A stretch of 46,189 nt of DNA from a virus: positions 1 through 46,189 of IMG/VR virus record IMGVR_UViG_3300008113_000469, one strand, 5' to 3'. Every line of letters begins with the position of its first letter. Position 1 is the first letter of the stretch. A program made the translations under genes and the position numbers. Of the stretch, positions 1-7,964 are shown piece by piece. The notes under the pieces are model-generated. The model ran no database searches and was not told where the DNA came from. It saw only the letters and a list, made by a program, of their open reading frames with translations.

Positions 1-2606
1 GTGTAAGACGTTTTGTCGATTATCCTGTAAAATATACATTTTATTACCCAGACAATAAGGGTAAATTTCATAGCATATTTGGTGAGTCATTATCCAAAGT
101 CACTGCTAGAAGTTTTAAAGAATTCACCAAAGAACAAAAAATACACAGCAATCATACATTGTATGAAAGCGACATCAATCCAGTGTTCCGTGTTTTAGAG
201 GAACACTATCTAGGCCAAGAGCCGCCAAAACTACACGTTGCATTTTTTGATATTGAGGTGGACTTTGATCCAGAACGTGGCTACGCTAGTCCAGACGATG
301 CGTTTATGCCAATTACTGCAATTGCTGTCCACCTACAATGGTTAGACACATTAGTTTGTTTAGCGTTGCCCCCAAAGACTTTAACAATGGAACAGGCAAA
401 AGAACAAATTGCAGAATTTCCAAATACAATACTATTTGAAACTGAAGCAGAACTATTAGACACGTTTCTAACACTAATTGAAGATGCAGATGTATTAACT
501 GGTTGGAACTCAGAAGGTTTTGATATTCCTTACACTGTTAATAGAGTTGTTAAGGTATTGAGTAAAGAAGATACTAAAAGATTTTGTTTATTTGATCAAT
601 ATCCTAAAAAAAGAGAATACGAAAAATTTGGTCGTACAGCAATTACATATGACTTAGTTGGTAGAGTGCATTTGGACAGTCTAGAAGTTTATAGAAAGTA
701 CAAATATGAAGAGATGCACAGTTACAGACTAGACGTAATTGGTGAATTAGAAGTTGGTGAGAAGAAAACTCAATATGAAGGAACGCTAGACCAACTATAC
801 AATAAAGACTTTAAAACATTTATTGAGTATAATAGACAAGACTGTGCATTGCTTGATAAAATGGATAGAAAGTTAAAGTTTTTAGACCTTGCTAACGTGT
901 TGGCACACGGTAATACTGTATTGCTACAAACAACAATGGGTGCTGTGGCTATGACAGAACAGGCCATTATTAACGAAGCACATCAACATGGTCTTATTGT
1001 TCCAAGTCGTACACGTAAAGCAGAGCAAGGTGATACTGCGGCTGCTGGTGCGTATGTAGCATTTCCTAAAAAGGGCTTGCATGATTGGATTGGCGCAATT
1101 GACATTAACTCGCTGTATCCTAGTGCGATTCGTGCGCTTAACATGGGACCAGAAACTATTGTTGGTCAGTTGCGTCAAACTAAAACTATGGAATTTATTG
1201 AATCACAAATGACATTGCATAAAAAATCATTTGCTGGTTCATGGGAGGACAAGTTTGGCACTATTGAATACGAAGCAGTTATTAACCAAGACAAAGCTGA
1301 GGAAATTACAATTGACTGGGAAAACGGTGAAGTAAGTGTTCATAGTGGTGCCGAGATTTATGAAATGATTTTTAATAGTCATAAGCCATGGATCCTAAGT
1401 GCTAACGGTACTATTTTTACTTACGAAAAAGAAGGTATTATTCCAGGCTTGCTCAAACGTTGGTACAGTGAACGTAAAGATATGCAGAAGAAAAGCAAGG
1501 AAGCAGAAAAAGCAGGCAATGCTGTTGAATCTGAATATTGGGATAAAAGGCAAATGGTGCGTAAAATTAATTTGAACTCACTATATGGAGCGTTGTTAAA
1601 TCCTGGTTGCCGTTTCTTTGATAAGCGTATTGGTCAATCTACTACGCTAGTAGGTCGTCAAGTTGCACGTCACATGGCTAGTAAGATCAATGAAATTGTT
1701 TGTGGCACATATGACTACAAAGGTAAAAGTATCATTTACGGTGACACTGACTCATGTTATTTTAGTGCTTGGAGCACTTTAAAAAACGAAGTTGAAAAAG
1801 GTAATTTGCCTTGGGATAAAGATACTGTAGTTTCACTGTATGATCAAATTGCAGAGGAAGTTAACCAAAGTTTTCCACAGTTTATGTTGGATTACTTTCA
1901 TGTTCCAAAGTCACGTGGCGAAGTTATCAAAGGCGGTCGAGAACTAGTTGCTATTAAAGGTTTGTTTATTACTAAAAAGCGTTATGCAGTTCTTATCTAT
2001 GATAAAGAAGGCAAGCGTATTGATGTAGATGGTAAGCCTGGTAAAATTAAGGCAATGGGTTTAGATCTCAAACGCAGTGATACACCAGAATATATGCAAG
2101 ATTTTTTAGAAGAAATTTTGTTAGACGTTCTTCAAGGTAAACAAGAACAATTTGTATTAGATAAAATTATTGAGTTTAGAAGAGAGTGGAAAACTAGATC
2201 AGGCTGGGAAAAAGGAAGTCCTAGACGTGCTAATAATATCACTGACTATGCCGAGCAGGAACGTAAGCAAGGCAAAGCCAATATGCCAGGACATGTACGT
2301 GCATCAATTAACTATAACAGATTGCGCGAACTAAACGGCGACAAATATTCTATGCAGATTGTTGATGGTATGAAGGTATATGTTTGTAAACTGAAAAACA
2401 ATGCGTTAGGTTATACCAGTGTTGCTTATCCAGTTGATGAACTAAAAATTCCCAAGTGGTTTCAAGAACTTCCCTTTGATGATTCTGCTATGGAACAGAC
2501 TATTATCGATAATAAGATTGACAACCTCATTGGTATTCTCGAATGGGATATTGAAAGTACCACTGACAGCGGTAGTACATTCAATAAATTATTTGATTTT
2601 GAGTGA
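1..2606 (+). CDS. 43: Family B DNA polymerase, T4 gp43-like (5' partial)
   Basis: Replicative DNA polymerase with 3'-5' proofreading. The frame is open from the left edge (first full codon at 3), so the N-terminus lies outside; residues here count from the Met at 159. Exo I is FFDIEVDF (D31, E33), Exo II is TGWNSEGFDIPY (about 115-125), Exo III is YNRQDC (about 224-229). Polymerase motif A is DINSLYPS (315-322), motif B is KINLNSLYGA (469-478), motif C is YGDTDS (527-532), followed by a KKRYA motif. All catalytic acids are present. The C-terminus, STFNKLFDFE, resembles the clamp-binding tail of T4 gp43, which fits the clamp gene next door. The internal Met at 159 is unlikely to be the true start because at least 52 in-frame residues with gp43-like sequence precede it. 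Confidence 0.97.
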   Translation, partial: VRRFVDYPVKYTFYYPDNKGKFHSIFGESLSKVTARSFKEFTKEQKIHSNHTLYESDINPVFRVLEEHYLGQEPPKLHVAFFDIEVDFDPERGYASPDDAFMPITAIAVHLQWLDTLVCLALPPKTLTMEQAKEQIAEFPNTILFETEAELLDTFLTLIEDADVLTGWNSEGFDIPYTVNRVVKVLSKEDTKRFCLFDQYPKKREYEKFGRTAITYDLVGRVHLDSLEVYRKYKYEEMHSYRLDVIGELEVGEKKTQYEGTLDQLYNKDFKTFIEYNRQDCALLDKMDRKLKFLDLANVLAHGNTVLLQTTMGAVAMTEQAIINEAHQHGLIVPSRTRKAEQGDTAAAGAYVAFPKKGLHDWIGAIDINSLYPSAIRALNMGPETIVGQLRQTKTMEFIESQMTLHKKSFAGSWEDKFGTIEYEAVINQDKAEEITIDWENGEVSVHSGAEIYEMIFNSHKPWILSANGTIFTYEKEGIIPGLLKRWYSERKDMQKKSKEAEKAGNAVESEYWDKRQMVRKINLNSLYGALLNPGCRFFDKRIGQSTTLVGRQVARHMASKINEIVCGTYDYKGKSIIYGDTDSCYFSAWSTLKNEVEKGNLPWDKDTVVSLYDQIAEEVNQSFPQFMLDYFHVPKSRGEVIKGGRELVAIKGLFITKKRYAVLIYDKEGKRIDVDGKPGKIKAMGLDLKRSDTPEYMQDFLEEILLDVLQGKQEQFVLDKIIEFRREWKTRSGWEKGSPRRANNITDYAEQERKQGKANMPGHVRASINYNRLRELNGDKYSMQIVDGMKVYVCKLKNNALGYTSVAYPVDELKIPKWFQELPFDDSAMEQTIIDNKIDNLIGILEWDIESTTDSGSTFNKLFDFE

Positions 2607-2613
2607 TCTAAAG

Positions 2614-2642
2614 TTGACTTTGATCCTAAATAATATTAAACT
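2614..2642 (+). promoter_or_regulatory. Sigma70-type promoter with embedded late-like box
   Basis: TTGACT (2614-2619), a 17-base spacer, then TAAACT (2637-2642) precede the clamp gene, whose ATG is at 2661 with a GGAG ribosome site. The spacer contains CCTAAATAAT, which resembles the late box of T4-like phages. Apart from two bases, positions 2614-2636 are identical to the promoter at 7936. The -10 box is weak, so the late box may be the functional element. Confidence 0.6.
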
Positions 2643-2660
2643 TAACTACAGGAGATTATA

Positions 2661-3398
2661 ATGAAAGATATTTTACAAGACATCGTAGGTCATACACATA
2701 ACCTAGGATTTTTAAACATCGTCAAAATTACAGGTGACGATGAAGCAACAAAAATTGATAGCATGGCTGATGACCGTACTGTTATTATGCTTGGCGAAAC
2801 AAATGCACCAGTTCCACAAATGTCTGGAGTATTTGGAATGCCACAACTTAATAAACTAAAATTTTTGTTAGATGGTAGTGAATATAAAGAAAACGCCAAA
2901 ATTGAATTACAATATGCGGAAAGAAATGGAAATACTATCCCTGTTGGAATTCACTTTGAAAACAAAGAAGGCGACTTTAAAAACGACTACCGTTTTATGA
3001 ATACAGAAATCATTAATGAAAAATTAAAGTCAGTTAAATTCAAAGTACCTAAATGGGACGTAGAGCTTGAGCCAAGTGTTGCCGCAGTACAACGTTTTAA
3101 TTTCCAGGCAGGTGCAAATACAGAACACACTACTTTCCTTGCCAAGACAGATGGCGACAAACTAAAGTTTATTTTTGGTGATGCAAGTACACACGGTGGC
3201 GAATTTGTTTTTGCAACTGGTGTTAGTGGTAGCCTAAATAAAGGTTGGACTTGGCCCGTTGGTCCAATACTATCTATCTTGAAAATTGCAGATGTAAACA
3301 ACACTAAAATGAGTTTTAGTAACGAAGTTGGTGCTGTTATGATTACATTAGACAGTGGAATTGCAACCTACAAGTATATTGTTCCAGCACAGGCTTAA
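2661..3398 (+). CDS. 45: Probable sliding clamp, T4 gp45-like
   Basis: Probable trimeric processivity clamp for the polymerase. The 245 residues are close to the 228 of T4 gp45. The protein is acidic and beta-rich, and its C-terminal strand (GAVMITLDSG, then YKYIVPAQA) resembles the end of gp45. The segment around residues 148-175 (RFNFQAG, then TTFLAKTDGDKLKFIFGD) reads like the second clamp domain. No catalytic motif is expected. It follows the polymerase after 54 bases with its own promoter and a good AGGAG site 8 bases before the ATG. The call rests on length, fold-like pattern and synteny rather than a signature motif. Confidence 0.75.
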   Translation: MKDILQDIVGHTHNLGFLNIVKITGDDEATKIDSMADDRTVIMLGETNAPVPQMSGVFGMPQLNKLKFLLDGSEYKENAKIELQYAERNGNTIPVGIHFENKEGDFKNDYRFMNTEIINEKLKSVKFKVPKWDVELEPSVAAVQRFNFQAGANTEHTTFLAKTDGDKLKFIFGDASTHGGEFVFATGVSGSLNKGWTWPVGPILSILKIADVNNTKMSFSNEVGAVMITLDSGIATYKYIVPAQA

Positions 3399-3399
3399 T

Positions 3400-3789
3400 A
3401 TGATTAAAGGCATTACGCAATCTGGTCGTTATATAGCAGTAACAAATGGTAACGCCAGCACTTATGTAAACGGTTATTCTGGATTACAAGGTGTTGGCAA
3501 TATGCGCTACAATACTACCAATCAAAATATGGAAGTATTTGATGGCAACAATTGGGTGCAACTTGGTATGAGTTATGCTACTGTTGGACTAAATGGCGAG
3601 GCAGAATCATTACTAGATTGGGCTCGTGAACAACGTGATAAACAACTAGCTTATCAAGCCATGTCAATAGAACATCCAGCAGTTAAAAACGCTTTTGATG
3701 CTTTTAAACGGGCAGAAGAACAATTAGATTTAGTTTATAAGTTATCAAAAGATCATGAAAAAGATCTTGGAGAGTTGACTGGTCCATGA
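3400..3789 (+). CDS. 129-residue protein with a fibre-type hairpin motif
   Basis: Function not recognised. The ATG at 3400 follows the clamp stop by one base (TAATATG), and the end overlaps dpdA by ATGA. Residues about 30-46 (MRYNTTNQNMEVFDGNNW) match a motif seen in phage fibre proteins, including those in the minus-strand half of this window (QLWYNNNTSKLNVYDGTNW). The rest is a charged, probably helical tail of about 75 residues (DWAREQRDKQLAYQAM, later FKRAEEQLDLVYKLSKDHEK). It could be a small virion protein displaced into the replication region. A longer reading from 3355 would overlap the clamp by 44 bases and lacks a better start signal. Confidence 0.8.
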   Translation: MIKGITQSGRYIAVTNGNASTYVNGYSGLQGVGNMRYNTTNQNMEVFDGNNWVQLGMSYATVGLNGEAESLLDWAREQRDKQLAYQAMSIEHPAVKNAFDAFKRAEEQLDLVYKLSKDHEKDLGELTGP

Positions 3790-5291
3790 ATAGAATAGAT
3801 TATACAAAAACACAAAGAGACTACGCTGTTTATTTGCCAGCTATTAGTAGTTTCTATAACAAAATTATTAGCAATCAAAGATACAATACAAAGAGTGCTG
3901 TAGATACAAAACGCTTTCCAAAAGGTTTTGAACATGGCACAGAAAGTATGAACTTTTTAGATGCAGAGCGTGGAGCATTTACATACAAATACGGATTGTA
4001 CTCAGCAGGTCATGCTCAGTTAGATTTAGATAAAACACTGATTCAAGATGCAATGATCCAAGAACGCAATAGAGAAAATACTATTATTTTAGGTGACTCG
4101 GGCGGATTCCAAATTGGTAAGGGCGTGTTAAAATTTGACTGGAGTGATTTTAAAGGCAAAGGTGCAAACAAAACTCGTGATCAAATCTTAAATTGGTTAG
4201 AGTTAACTGCTGATTGGAGTATGGTATTGGATGTTCCAACTTGGGCTAGTAATGAGTTACATCGAGAAAAAACTGGTTTAAAAAGTTTTCAAGATTGTTT
4301 AGATGCAACCATTTGGAACAACAATTATTTTGCACAAAACAGATTGGGGAATACTAAATTCCTAAATGTGTTACAAGGCAATAGTCCAGAAGAAGCAGAC
4401 ATTTGGTATGATGCTGTTAAGCATTTGCCATTTGAAGGTTGGGCGATGGGTTCACAAAATATGTGTAACATGCCAATTATCCTAAATAGACTTATTACAA
4501 TGCGTGATGAGGGTATGCTTAAGGATAAAAATTGGATGCACTTCTTAGGTACTGCACCACTTGACTGGGCTTGCTATTTGACTAGTATTCAACGTCAACT
4601 ACGTAAACATTGTAATCCAAACATTACAATTAGTTTTGACTGTGCTAGTCCATACATTGCTGTTGCATATGGACTATCATATACTGATCCAAGTTTCCGT
4701 AGAGATAAATGGTCAATTATTATGGAAAAGGCGCCTGATAATAAAATATGGGCTGGAGATGATATACCATTCCCATGGCGCAGTAGTATTGGTGACCGTT
4801 TAACAATGGGCGATGTTTGTTATTACAAGCCAGGCGACTTAAACAAAATTGGTAAGGAAGGTAAAACTAGCTGGGACAGTTTTAGCTACGGTCTTTACAT
4901 GGCGCATAATACAGAAATTCATATTCAAGCAGTACAACGTGCTAATCAATTAATGGATATGGAATGTGCTAGATATAAGCCAGATTGGAGACAGTGGAAG
5001 AAAATGAATTCAAAAGATGAGAAAAGTGATAGCCCAAGCGAATGGGTTCCGCGAAATATCTTGTATTTTGATCGTTTTGTCCAAGAGCTATTTGAAAGTG
5101 ACGATCCACAAAGTATGCTCAAACATGCACACAAATTCTTAACCGAATTGCAGGGCGGATTACAGAGAGGAAAAGTTCAAAATGATACATTTAACAACTT
5201 GTTTGAAATGGAAGATCCTATGCCTAGTGAGAATGATCTTTCAGACATGAATAATGAAAAAATTATTGAGCTTGAACATACTTTGGATTGA
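3786..5291 (+). CDS. dpdA: DpdA-like guanine transglycosylase (TGT superfamily)
   Basis: Predicted to exchange guanine in phage DNA for a 7-deazaguanine base, the role established for phage DpdA enzymes. At 501 residues it carries TGT hallmarks: GDSGGFQ (103-108), MVLDVPTW (146-153), GWAMGSQN (218-225), HFLGTAPLDW (252-261) and ISFDCASPY (282-290). In the last, D285 matches the TGT nucleophile of the FDCV motif. A YMAHNTEIH segment near 370 matches the TGT HN region. I do not see the CxCxxC-H zinc site of tRNA TGTs, which suggests a divergent DNA-directed form. It starts in an ATGA overlap with the preceding gene. FolE, a QueD-like protein and QueE downstream support the assignment. I cannot place it firmly in a DpdA subfamily. 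Confidence 0.85.
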   Translation: MNRIDYTKTQRDYAVYLPAISSFYNKIISNQRYNTKSAVDTKRFPKGFEHGTESMNFLDAERGAFTYKYGLYSAGHAQLDLDKTLIQDAMIQERNRENTIILGDSGGFQIGKGVLKFDWSDFKGKGANKTRDQILNWLELTADWSMVLDVPTWASNELHREKTGLKSFQDCLDATIWNNNYFAQNRLGNTKFLNVLQGNSPEEADIWYDAVKHLPFEGWAMGSQNMCNMPIILNRLITMRDEGMLKDKNWMHFLGTAPLDWACYLTSIQRQLRKHCNPNITISFDCASPYIAVAYGLSYTDPSFRRDKWSIIMEKAPDNKIWAGDDIPFPWRSSIGDRLTMGDVCYYKPGDLNKIGKEGKTSWDSFSYGLYMAHNTEIHIQAVQRANQLMDMECARYKPDWRQWKKMNSKDEKSDSPSEWVPRNILYFDRFVQELFESDDPQSMLKHAHKFLTELQGGLQRGKVQNDTFNNLFEMEDPMPSENDLSDMNNEKIIELEHTLD

Positions 5292-5307
5292 TTTAACCAA
5301 AATAGTA

Positions 5308-5336
5308 TTGACATTTGAAGTTAAACGCTGTATTAT
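5308..5336 (+). promoter_or_regulatory. Sigma70-type promoter giving a leaderless mRNA
   Basis: TTGACA (5308-5313), a 17-base spacer and TATTAT (5331-5336). Only six bases separate the -10 box from the ATG at 5343, so transcription should begin at or next to the start codon. No Shine-Dalgarno sequence lies just before the ATG, which agrees with a leaderless transcript. Confidence 0.75.
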
Positions 5337-5342
5337 AAACAC

Positions 5343-5879
5343 ATGCTAGACACACAACAAAGACAAGACGTTACGTACTTTACAGGCTACGAAGTTGAGC
5401 ATACTATTTGCCATGGTATGTTCACTTTGTTTGTCGTAGGTACTCCGCCTTTAGAAGAAATTTTGCGTAAAGCTGACGACACCCAAGCATATTTGGACGA
5501 AAGCAAACGTATTAAACATATCTACTTTGGAACAAGTCAAAGTTTTAATCCTAAAAATATTTCACAAGAAGAATACAAACGATGGGATGACGTTATTGTA
5601 GGCTGTCTAAAAGCAGACTACTGGGTTACACTAGACTTTGGTGTTGAACACATTGAAGGTGTATTGGAATCTTGTTATTGCGAATATCCTCGTTTTGTCC
5701 CTATGATTAGTGTTAAGTTACCTTACATTAATCAACTCAACTATAACGCCACACTTAAACTGGATGACCGAACTTGGGGTGCTACAAATCCAGGTGTGTG
5801 GACACATCAACTACATGATCTAATGAGTAAAGACAAGTATACTCATTGGGATCAGTACACACAAGATACACCAACATGA
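5343..5879 (+). CDS. Conserved-looking unknown beside dpdA
   Basis: Function not recognised. The 178 residues resemble a protein I remember from marine T4-like phages. Visible features are an N-terminal YFTGYEVEHTICHG segment with several possible metal ligands, a hydrophobic MFTLFVVGTPPLEEIL strand-helix, a central YFGTSQSFNP, a Cys-rich SCYCEYPRF, and a C-terminal TNPGVWTHQLHDLM block. There is no signal peptide or membrane segment. It has its own strong promoter and appears leaderless. Its stop overlaps the QueD-like gene by ATGA, so the two are translationally coupled. Context suggests a role in 7-deazaguanine synthesis or tailoring; this is inference only. Confidence 0.85.
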   Translation: MLDTQQRQDVTYFTGYEVEHTICHGMFTLFVVGTPPLEEILRKADDTQAYLDESKRIKHIYFGTSQSFNPKNISQEEYKRWDDVIVGCLKADYWVTLDFGVEHIEGVLESCYCEYPRFVPMISVKLPYINQLNYNATLKLDDRTWGATNPGVWTHQLHDLMSKDKYTHWDQYTQDTPT

Positions 5880-6271
5880 TTATCAAACAAGACGTCCGTC
5901 CTCACAAAATGATTTGGGTCACATTTCGTAAGGAGGGTATTCACAAATACCCAGCGGCCGCAACTGATCCTAACCTTGCAACAGGAGATGAATATGATGT
6001 CTCGTTTTTGGCTAATCCCCATCGCCATATTTTTCATTTTAGGGTATGGCTTAGTGTCACCCACAATGACAGAGATGTGGAGTTTATACAATTCAAGCGA
6101 TGGCTCGAAAAACTGTATTCTAGCAACGAAGGTGTATTGTCGCTAGACTACAAGAGTTGTGAGATGATGAGCGATGATCTATATGCTCAGATTCACGCAA
6201 AGTATCCAGACCGTGAGGTTTGGATTGAGGTCTCCGAAGACGGAGAAAATGGTTCATTTATCAAATATTAA
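5876..6271 (+). CDS. QueD / 6-pyruvoyl-tetrahydropterin synthase-like T-fold protein
   Basis: Probable second enzyme of the 7-deazaguanine pathway, converting dihydroneopterin triphosphate to carboxy-tetrahydropterin. The 131 residues match the length of QueD. The order of elements fits: HRHIFHFRVWLSV (49-61) for the LHGHxF zinc strand, VEFIQFKRWL (68-77) for the DFxxLK helix, SLDYKSCEMMSDDLY (89-103) for the LDH...PTxEN region, and EVWIEVSEDG (114-123) for the final strand with its Glu. It is divergent: the DH of LDH is DY, and a Cys-Glu pair (C95-E96) replaces PTxE. A related phage enzyme acting on 7-carboxy-7-deazaguanine is an alternative. The ATG at 5876 overlaps the previous stop; an upstream in-frame ATG at 5846 lies inside the preceding gene. 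Confidence 0.65.
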   Translation: MIIKQDVRPHKMIWVTFRKEGIHKYPAAATDPNLATGDEYDVSFLANPHRHIFHFRVWLSVTHNDRDVEFIQFKRWLEKLYSSNEGVLSLDYKSCEMMSDDLYAQIHAKYPDREVWIEVSEDGENGSFIKY

Positions 6272-6283
6272 CAAGAGGCTATA

Positions 6284-6577
6284 ATGGCTAAGAACTACAA
6301 GGATTATTCCTATTTTGAAAATCGCCCAGACGTTGTAAAAGTTTGGGAGGATCTAGAAGCGTGGCACGACTATTGTCGTTTTAATTTGTTGGATTTTAAT
6401 CCAGCGCATTTGTATAAATCTCCAGAGTATAAGGAGTTTGCACGTAAGAAAAATGGCAATTACCGTTTCCAAGGAAAGAACGGAAATGCCAAATTTAACA
6501 ATGGTGAACGCAAGCCATATCAAGGCAATAAACCTCGCTATGAGAATAGAAACAATGGCGAACGTTTTTCTCGTTGA
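6284..6577 (+). CDS. 97-residue protein with a basic Asn/Gly-rich tail
   Basis: Not recognised by function. The N-terminal half (residues 1-55) is aromatic and mixed-charge (YKDYSYFENRPD, then WEDLEAWHDYCRFNLLDF). The C-terminal 40 residues are low-complexity, rich in Asn, Gly, Lys and Arg, and probably disordered and nucleic-acid binding. It begins 12 bases after the QueD-like gene with an AGAGG ribosome site, and its last 23 bases overlap the glycosyltransferase gene in another frame. Confidence 0.8.
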   Translation: MAKNYKDYSYFENRPDVVKVWEDLEAWHDYCRFNLLDFNPAHLYKSPEYKEFARKKNGNYRFQGKNGNAKFNNGERKPYQGNKPRYENRNNGERFSR

Positions 6578-7631
6578 TTTAGAAGCAGTTGAAACAAGGT
6601 ACACGGGACAATGGAAGTCCCATGTGCCTTTTTTGCTTAGAAAGGCTGGACACAATGTTCAAATTATTGACGGCCCTGAAGATATCCCTAGGGCTACCAC
6701 TCCTGGCGCTTTTCTTAACTTTGGTGGGACTAATATCTATAAGTCTTTACAAGTTGAAAAAATTAGTAGATTATTTTGCGCTGGACGCATTCAAGCTGGC
6801 GACCATTTTATTTTTACTGATGCTTGGCATCCGGGCATTATAAATTTAAAATACATGAGTGAACTATTACAGATTCCAGTAACTATTCACGCACTATGGC
6901 ATGCTGGCAGTTATGATCCGCAAGACTTTTTAGGTCGATTGATTGGCAATGCTAAATGGGTAAGGCATACTGAAAAAAGTTTTTTCTATGCTATAGACCA
7001 TAATTATTTTGCCACAGATTTTCATATTGAAATGTTTGGTCTAAACTTGATAGGTTTTGATCTTGAAACTTTGAGAACAAATCATATCAAAGATAAGAAA
7101 ATTATTAGATCTGGCTGGCCCATGGAATATATGGACGTGACTTTAGATCCATATAAGAATATGAAAAAGCGTGATCTCATTTTGTTTCCTCATAGAATTG
7201 CTCCAGAAAAACAGGTTGAAATTTTTAGGGATTTAAAAGAACATTTGCCACAATATGAGTTTGTGGTTTGTCAAGATCAACAACTCACAAAAAATGAATA
7301 TCATAATTTGTTGGGCGAAGCGAAAATGGTGTTTAGTGCTAACTTACAAGAAACACTAGGCATCAGTTGTTTTGAAGGTGCTATCGTGGATGCTATTCCC
7401 ATGGTGCCAGATAGACTAAGTTATAGTGAAATGTACTATGACATTTTCAAATATCCAAGTATATGGACTGAAAGTTTTGAATCTTATCAAACACATCGTC
7501 CAAATTTGTGTTTTGCAATTATGCAACACATGGACAATTACGAAACAAGATTGTCAAAATTAAAAAATCAAACACAAGATTTAAAAAAGAACTTTTTCAG
7601 TGCAGACATATTATTGGAGAACATTACATGA
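6555..7631 (+). CDS. GT-B glycosyltransferase
   Basis: Retaining GT-B glycosyltransferase of the GT4 type, acceptor unknown. The 358 residues begin MANVFLVDLEAVETRY. The donor-binding half has FPHRIAPEKQ (211-220; R214 and K219 fit the phosphate-binding Arg/Lys pair) and an E-x7-E motif, E266 to E274, in QETLGISCFEGAIVDAIP. The N-terminal half has GAFLNFGGTN and IHALWHAGSYDP. I chose the ATG at 6555 over an in-frame one at 6438, because the latter lies deep in the preceding gene and adds 39 atypical residues. Being inside the DNA-modification region, it could glycosylate a modified base, but a virion or host-surface acceptor is equally possible. It ends in an ATGA overlap. Confidence 0.85.
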   Translation: MANVFLVDLEAVETRYTGQWKSHVPFLLRKAGHNVQIIDGPEDIPRATTPGAFLNFGGTNIYKSLQVEKISRLFCAGRIQAGDHFIFTDAWHPGIINLKYMSELLQIPVTIHALWHAGSYDPQDFLGRLIGNAKWVRHTEKSFFYAIDHNYFATDFHIEMFGLNLIGFDLETLRTNHIKDKKIIRSGWPMEYMDVTLDPYKNMKKRDLILFPHRIAPEKQVEIFRDLKEHLPQYEFVVCQDQQLTKNEYHNLLGEAKMVFSANLQETLGISCFEGAIVDAIPMVPDRLSYSEMYYDIFKYPSIWTESFESYQTHRPNLCFAIMQHMDNYETRLSKLKNQTQDLKKNFFSADILLENIT

Positions 7632-7939
7632 AGTGGTTTGAAAAATGGATAGAAAAGAAATATTATTCACATCAAGAAAAAAGAGAAAGGGAGATCAATA
7701 AAATGGGAACTGCACAAGCCATACCAAAAGGATTGATATCAATAGATAGAGGTCCAAATATTAGTCAAAATGGAATACGTTTTACAGTATATAAAGCTAC
7801 CGGTGGTGTTGCTATAGAAACTCAAATGTATGATGAACGTAATGATCGTAATAGGTCCAGTTTATATGTTATTACAAGTGATAAAGATATTGGCGAAGAA
7901 ATTGGCAAAATTATCACATTAGAAGCACTTAAAAATTGA
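7628..7939 (+). CDS. 103-residue conserved-looking unknown
   Basis: Function not recognised. It starts in an ATGA overlap with the glycosyltransferase. The N-terminus is basic and amphipathic (MKWFEKWIEKKYYSHQEKRE). The C-terminal 65 residues form a likely beta-hairpin domain (GIRFTVYKATGGVAIETQMY), followed by SLYVITSDKDIGEEIGKII, a pattern I recall from small proteins of marine T4-like phages. The stop codon overlaps the -35 box of the folE promoter. Confidence 0.8.
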   Translation: MKWFEKWIEKKYYSHQEKREREINKMGTAQAIPKGLISIDRGPNISQNGIRFTVYKATGGVAIETQMYDERNDRNRSSLYVITSDKDIGEEIGKIITLEALKN

Positions 7940-7964
7940 CGTTGATCCTAAATAATGTTACAAT
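7936..7964 (+). promoter_or_regulatory. Sigma70-type promoter of folE with embedded late-like box
   Basis: TTGACG (7936-7941), a 17-base spacer and TACAAT (7959-7964). The spacer, TTGATCCTAAATAATGT, differs by one base from that of the clamp promoter at 2614 and contains the CTAAATA late-like box. The expected mRNA leader before the TTG start at 7995 is about 24 bases. Confidence 0.7.

Noticed and set aside
6438-6554. N-terminal extension of the glycosyltransferase from 6438
   Set aside because: The added 39 residues overlap the preceding gene and read as a frame-shifted shadow; MANVFLVDLEAVE at 6555 is a natural start.
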